From contig MU657217.1 in the NCBI GenBank assembly GCA_026770575.1, forward strand, positions 214,594 through 278,593: a stretch of 64,000 bases of DNA. The letters are read 5' to 3'. This DNA comes from Pelagophyceae sp. CCMP2097. Lineage: Eukaryota; Sar; Pelagophyceae. Positions 63,897 through 64,000 of this stretch are shown here, one piece after another. The notes beneath the pieces are model-generated. The model ran no database searches and was not told where the DNA came from. It worked only from the letters and a program-made list of their open reading frames with translations. A program made the translations under genes and the position numbers. Positions within the stretch are counted from its first letter, which is position 1. The number at the start of each line of letters is the position of its first letter.

Positions 63897-64000
63897 CGCA
63901 GCAGGCGCAGGAAATCAGTTCACGTAAGTCACACTTAAGCGATGCGGACCTGAACTTCGATGGCCCGGACGGGGCGTGGGACGGCGATGTCGACTTGCCT
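63897..64000. other. Window edge, unassigned
   Basis: About 100 bases between the start of Sel1 copy A and the end of the window. A gtaag-containing site near 63924 could be part of a plus-strand gene that lies mostly outside. Confidence 0.2.

Noticed and set aside
1..64000. Prokaryotic or viral origin of the contig
   Set aside because: Many phase-consistent introns, signal-peptide exons and eukaryote-only families (GPN2, CFAP100, SLC35A, RAP) rule it out.
1..64000. A single new defence or metabolic gene cluster
   Set aside because: Neighbouring genes have unrelated functions and mixed strands, as in ordinary eukaryotic DNA; no cluster logic was seen.

Overview
This is a 64 kb piece of a GC-rich nuclear genome from a eukaryotic microalga. 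The best guess is a pelagophyte-type stramenopile (Aureococcus/Pelagomonas relatives); a haptophyte is the main alternative. Reasons: genes are split by short introns (about 30-320 nt) ending in TAG or CAG, coding sequence is very GC-rich, and several lineage-expanded repeat families occur close together: WD40 proteins with a shared N-terminal domain, BTB-Kelch proteins, and Sel1/MYND/RING proteins. Clear eukaryotic housekeeping genes lie between them. Two genes (FWWh/FAM227-like and CFAP100-like) belong to families tied to cilia and flagella, so the organism or its recent ancestors were flagellate. A 488-base run of N at 30407-30894 marks a draft-assembly gap. There are no operons, ribosome binding sites, CRISPR arrays or rRNA genes, and the only tRNA hint is a weak fragment beside the gap.

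Layout. 0-3 kb: a seven-repeat WD40 gene and an FWWh gene, both minus. 3.3-6.9 kb: a class III aminotransferase and a pepsin-type aspartic protease, both plus. 7.2-11.4 kb: a JmjC/cupin oxygenase (minus) divergent from an acidic helical-repeat protein (plus). 11.8-13 kb: a broken WD40 copy. 13.3-16.3 kb: a membrane protein (plus) convergent with an SLC35A-like nucleotide-sugar transporter (minus). 16.7-18.4 kb: BTB-Kelch copy 1. 18.4-20.4 kb: gene-poor, AT-richer DNA with a candidate inverted-repeat element. 20.4-24.3 kb: a tail-anchored Rab-like GTPase, a micro-gene and an unrecognised four-exon gene. 25.0-29.2 kb: a sialate O-acetylesterase-like gene divergent from BTB-Kelch copy 2. 29.7-31.2 kb: a one-repeat WD40 copy, simple repeats and the gap. 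31.2-40.5 kb: CFAP100, a RAP-domain protein (minus) and a long IQ-motif, repeat-tailed protein (plus). 40.8-51.5 kb: one minus-strand gene of about 3,400 codons combining IQ motifs, Tudor-like segments, a WW domain and B-box-like zinc clusters. 51.7-54.9 kb: a CNBD-type K+ channel. 55.2-58.0 kb: a secreted glycoside-hydrolase-like protein. 58.2-59.5 kb: a broken WD40 copy. 59.7-61.5 kb: GPN2. 61.5-63.9 kb: a damaged, recombined Sel1/MYND/RING array.

The genes do not form one pathway. The themes are a local history of repeat-protein duplication and decay, and unusual introns. Three introns are best read as GC-AG because the protein continues cleanly across them, and both BTB-Kelch paralogs carry a 28-30 nt intron at the same place. 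Exon joins given here were found by matching reading frame and protein continuity by eye; no transcript evidence was available.
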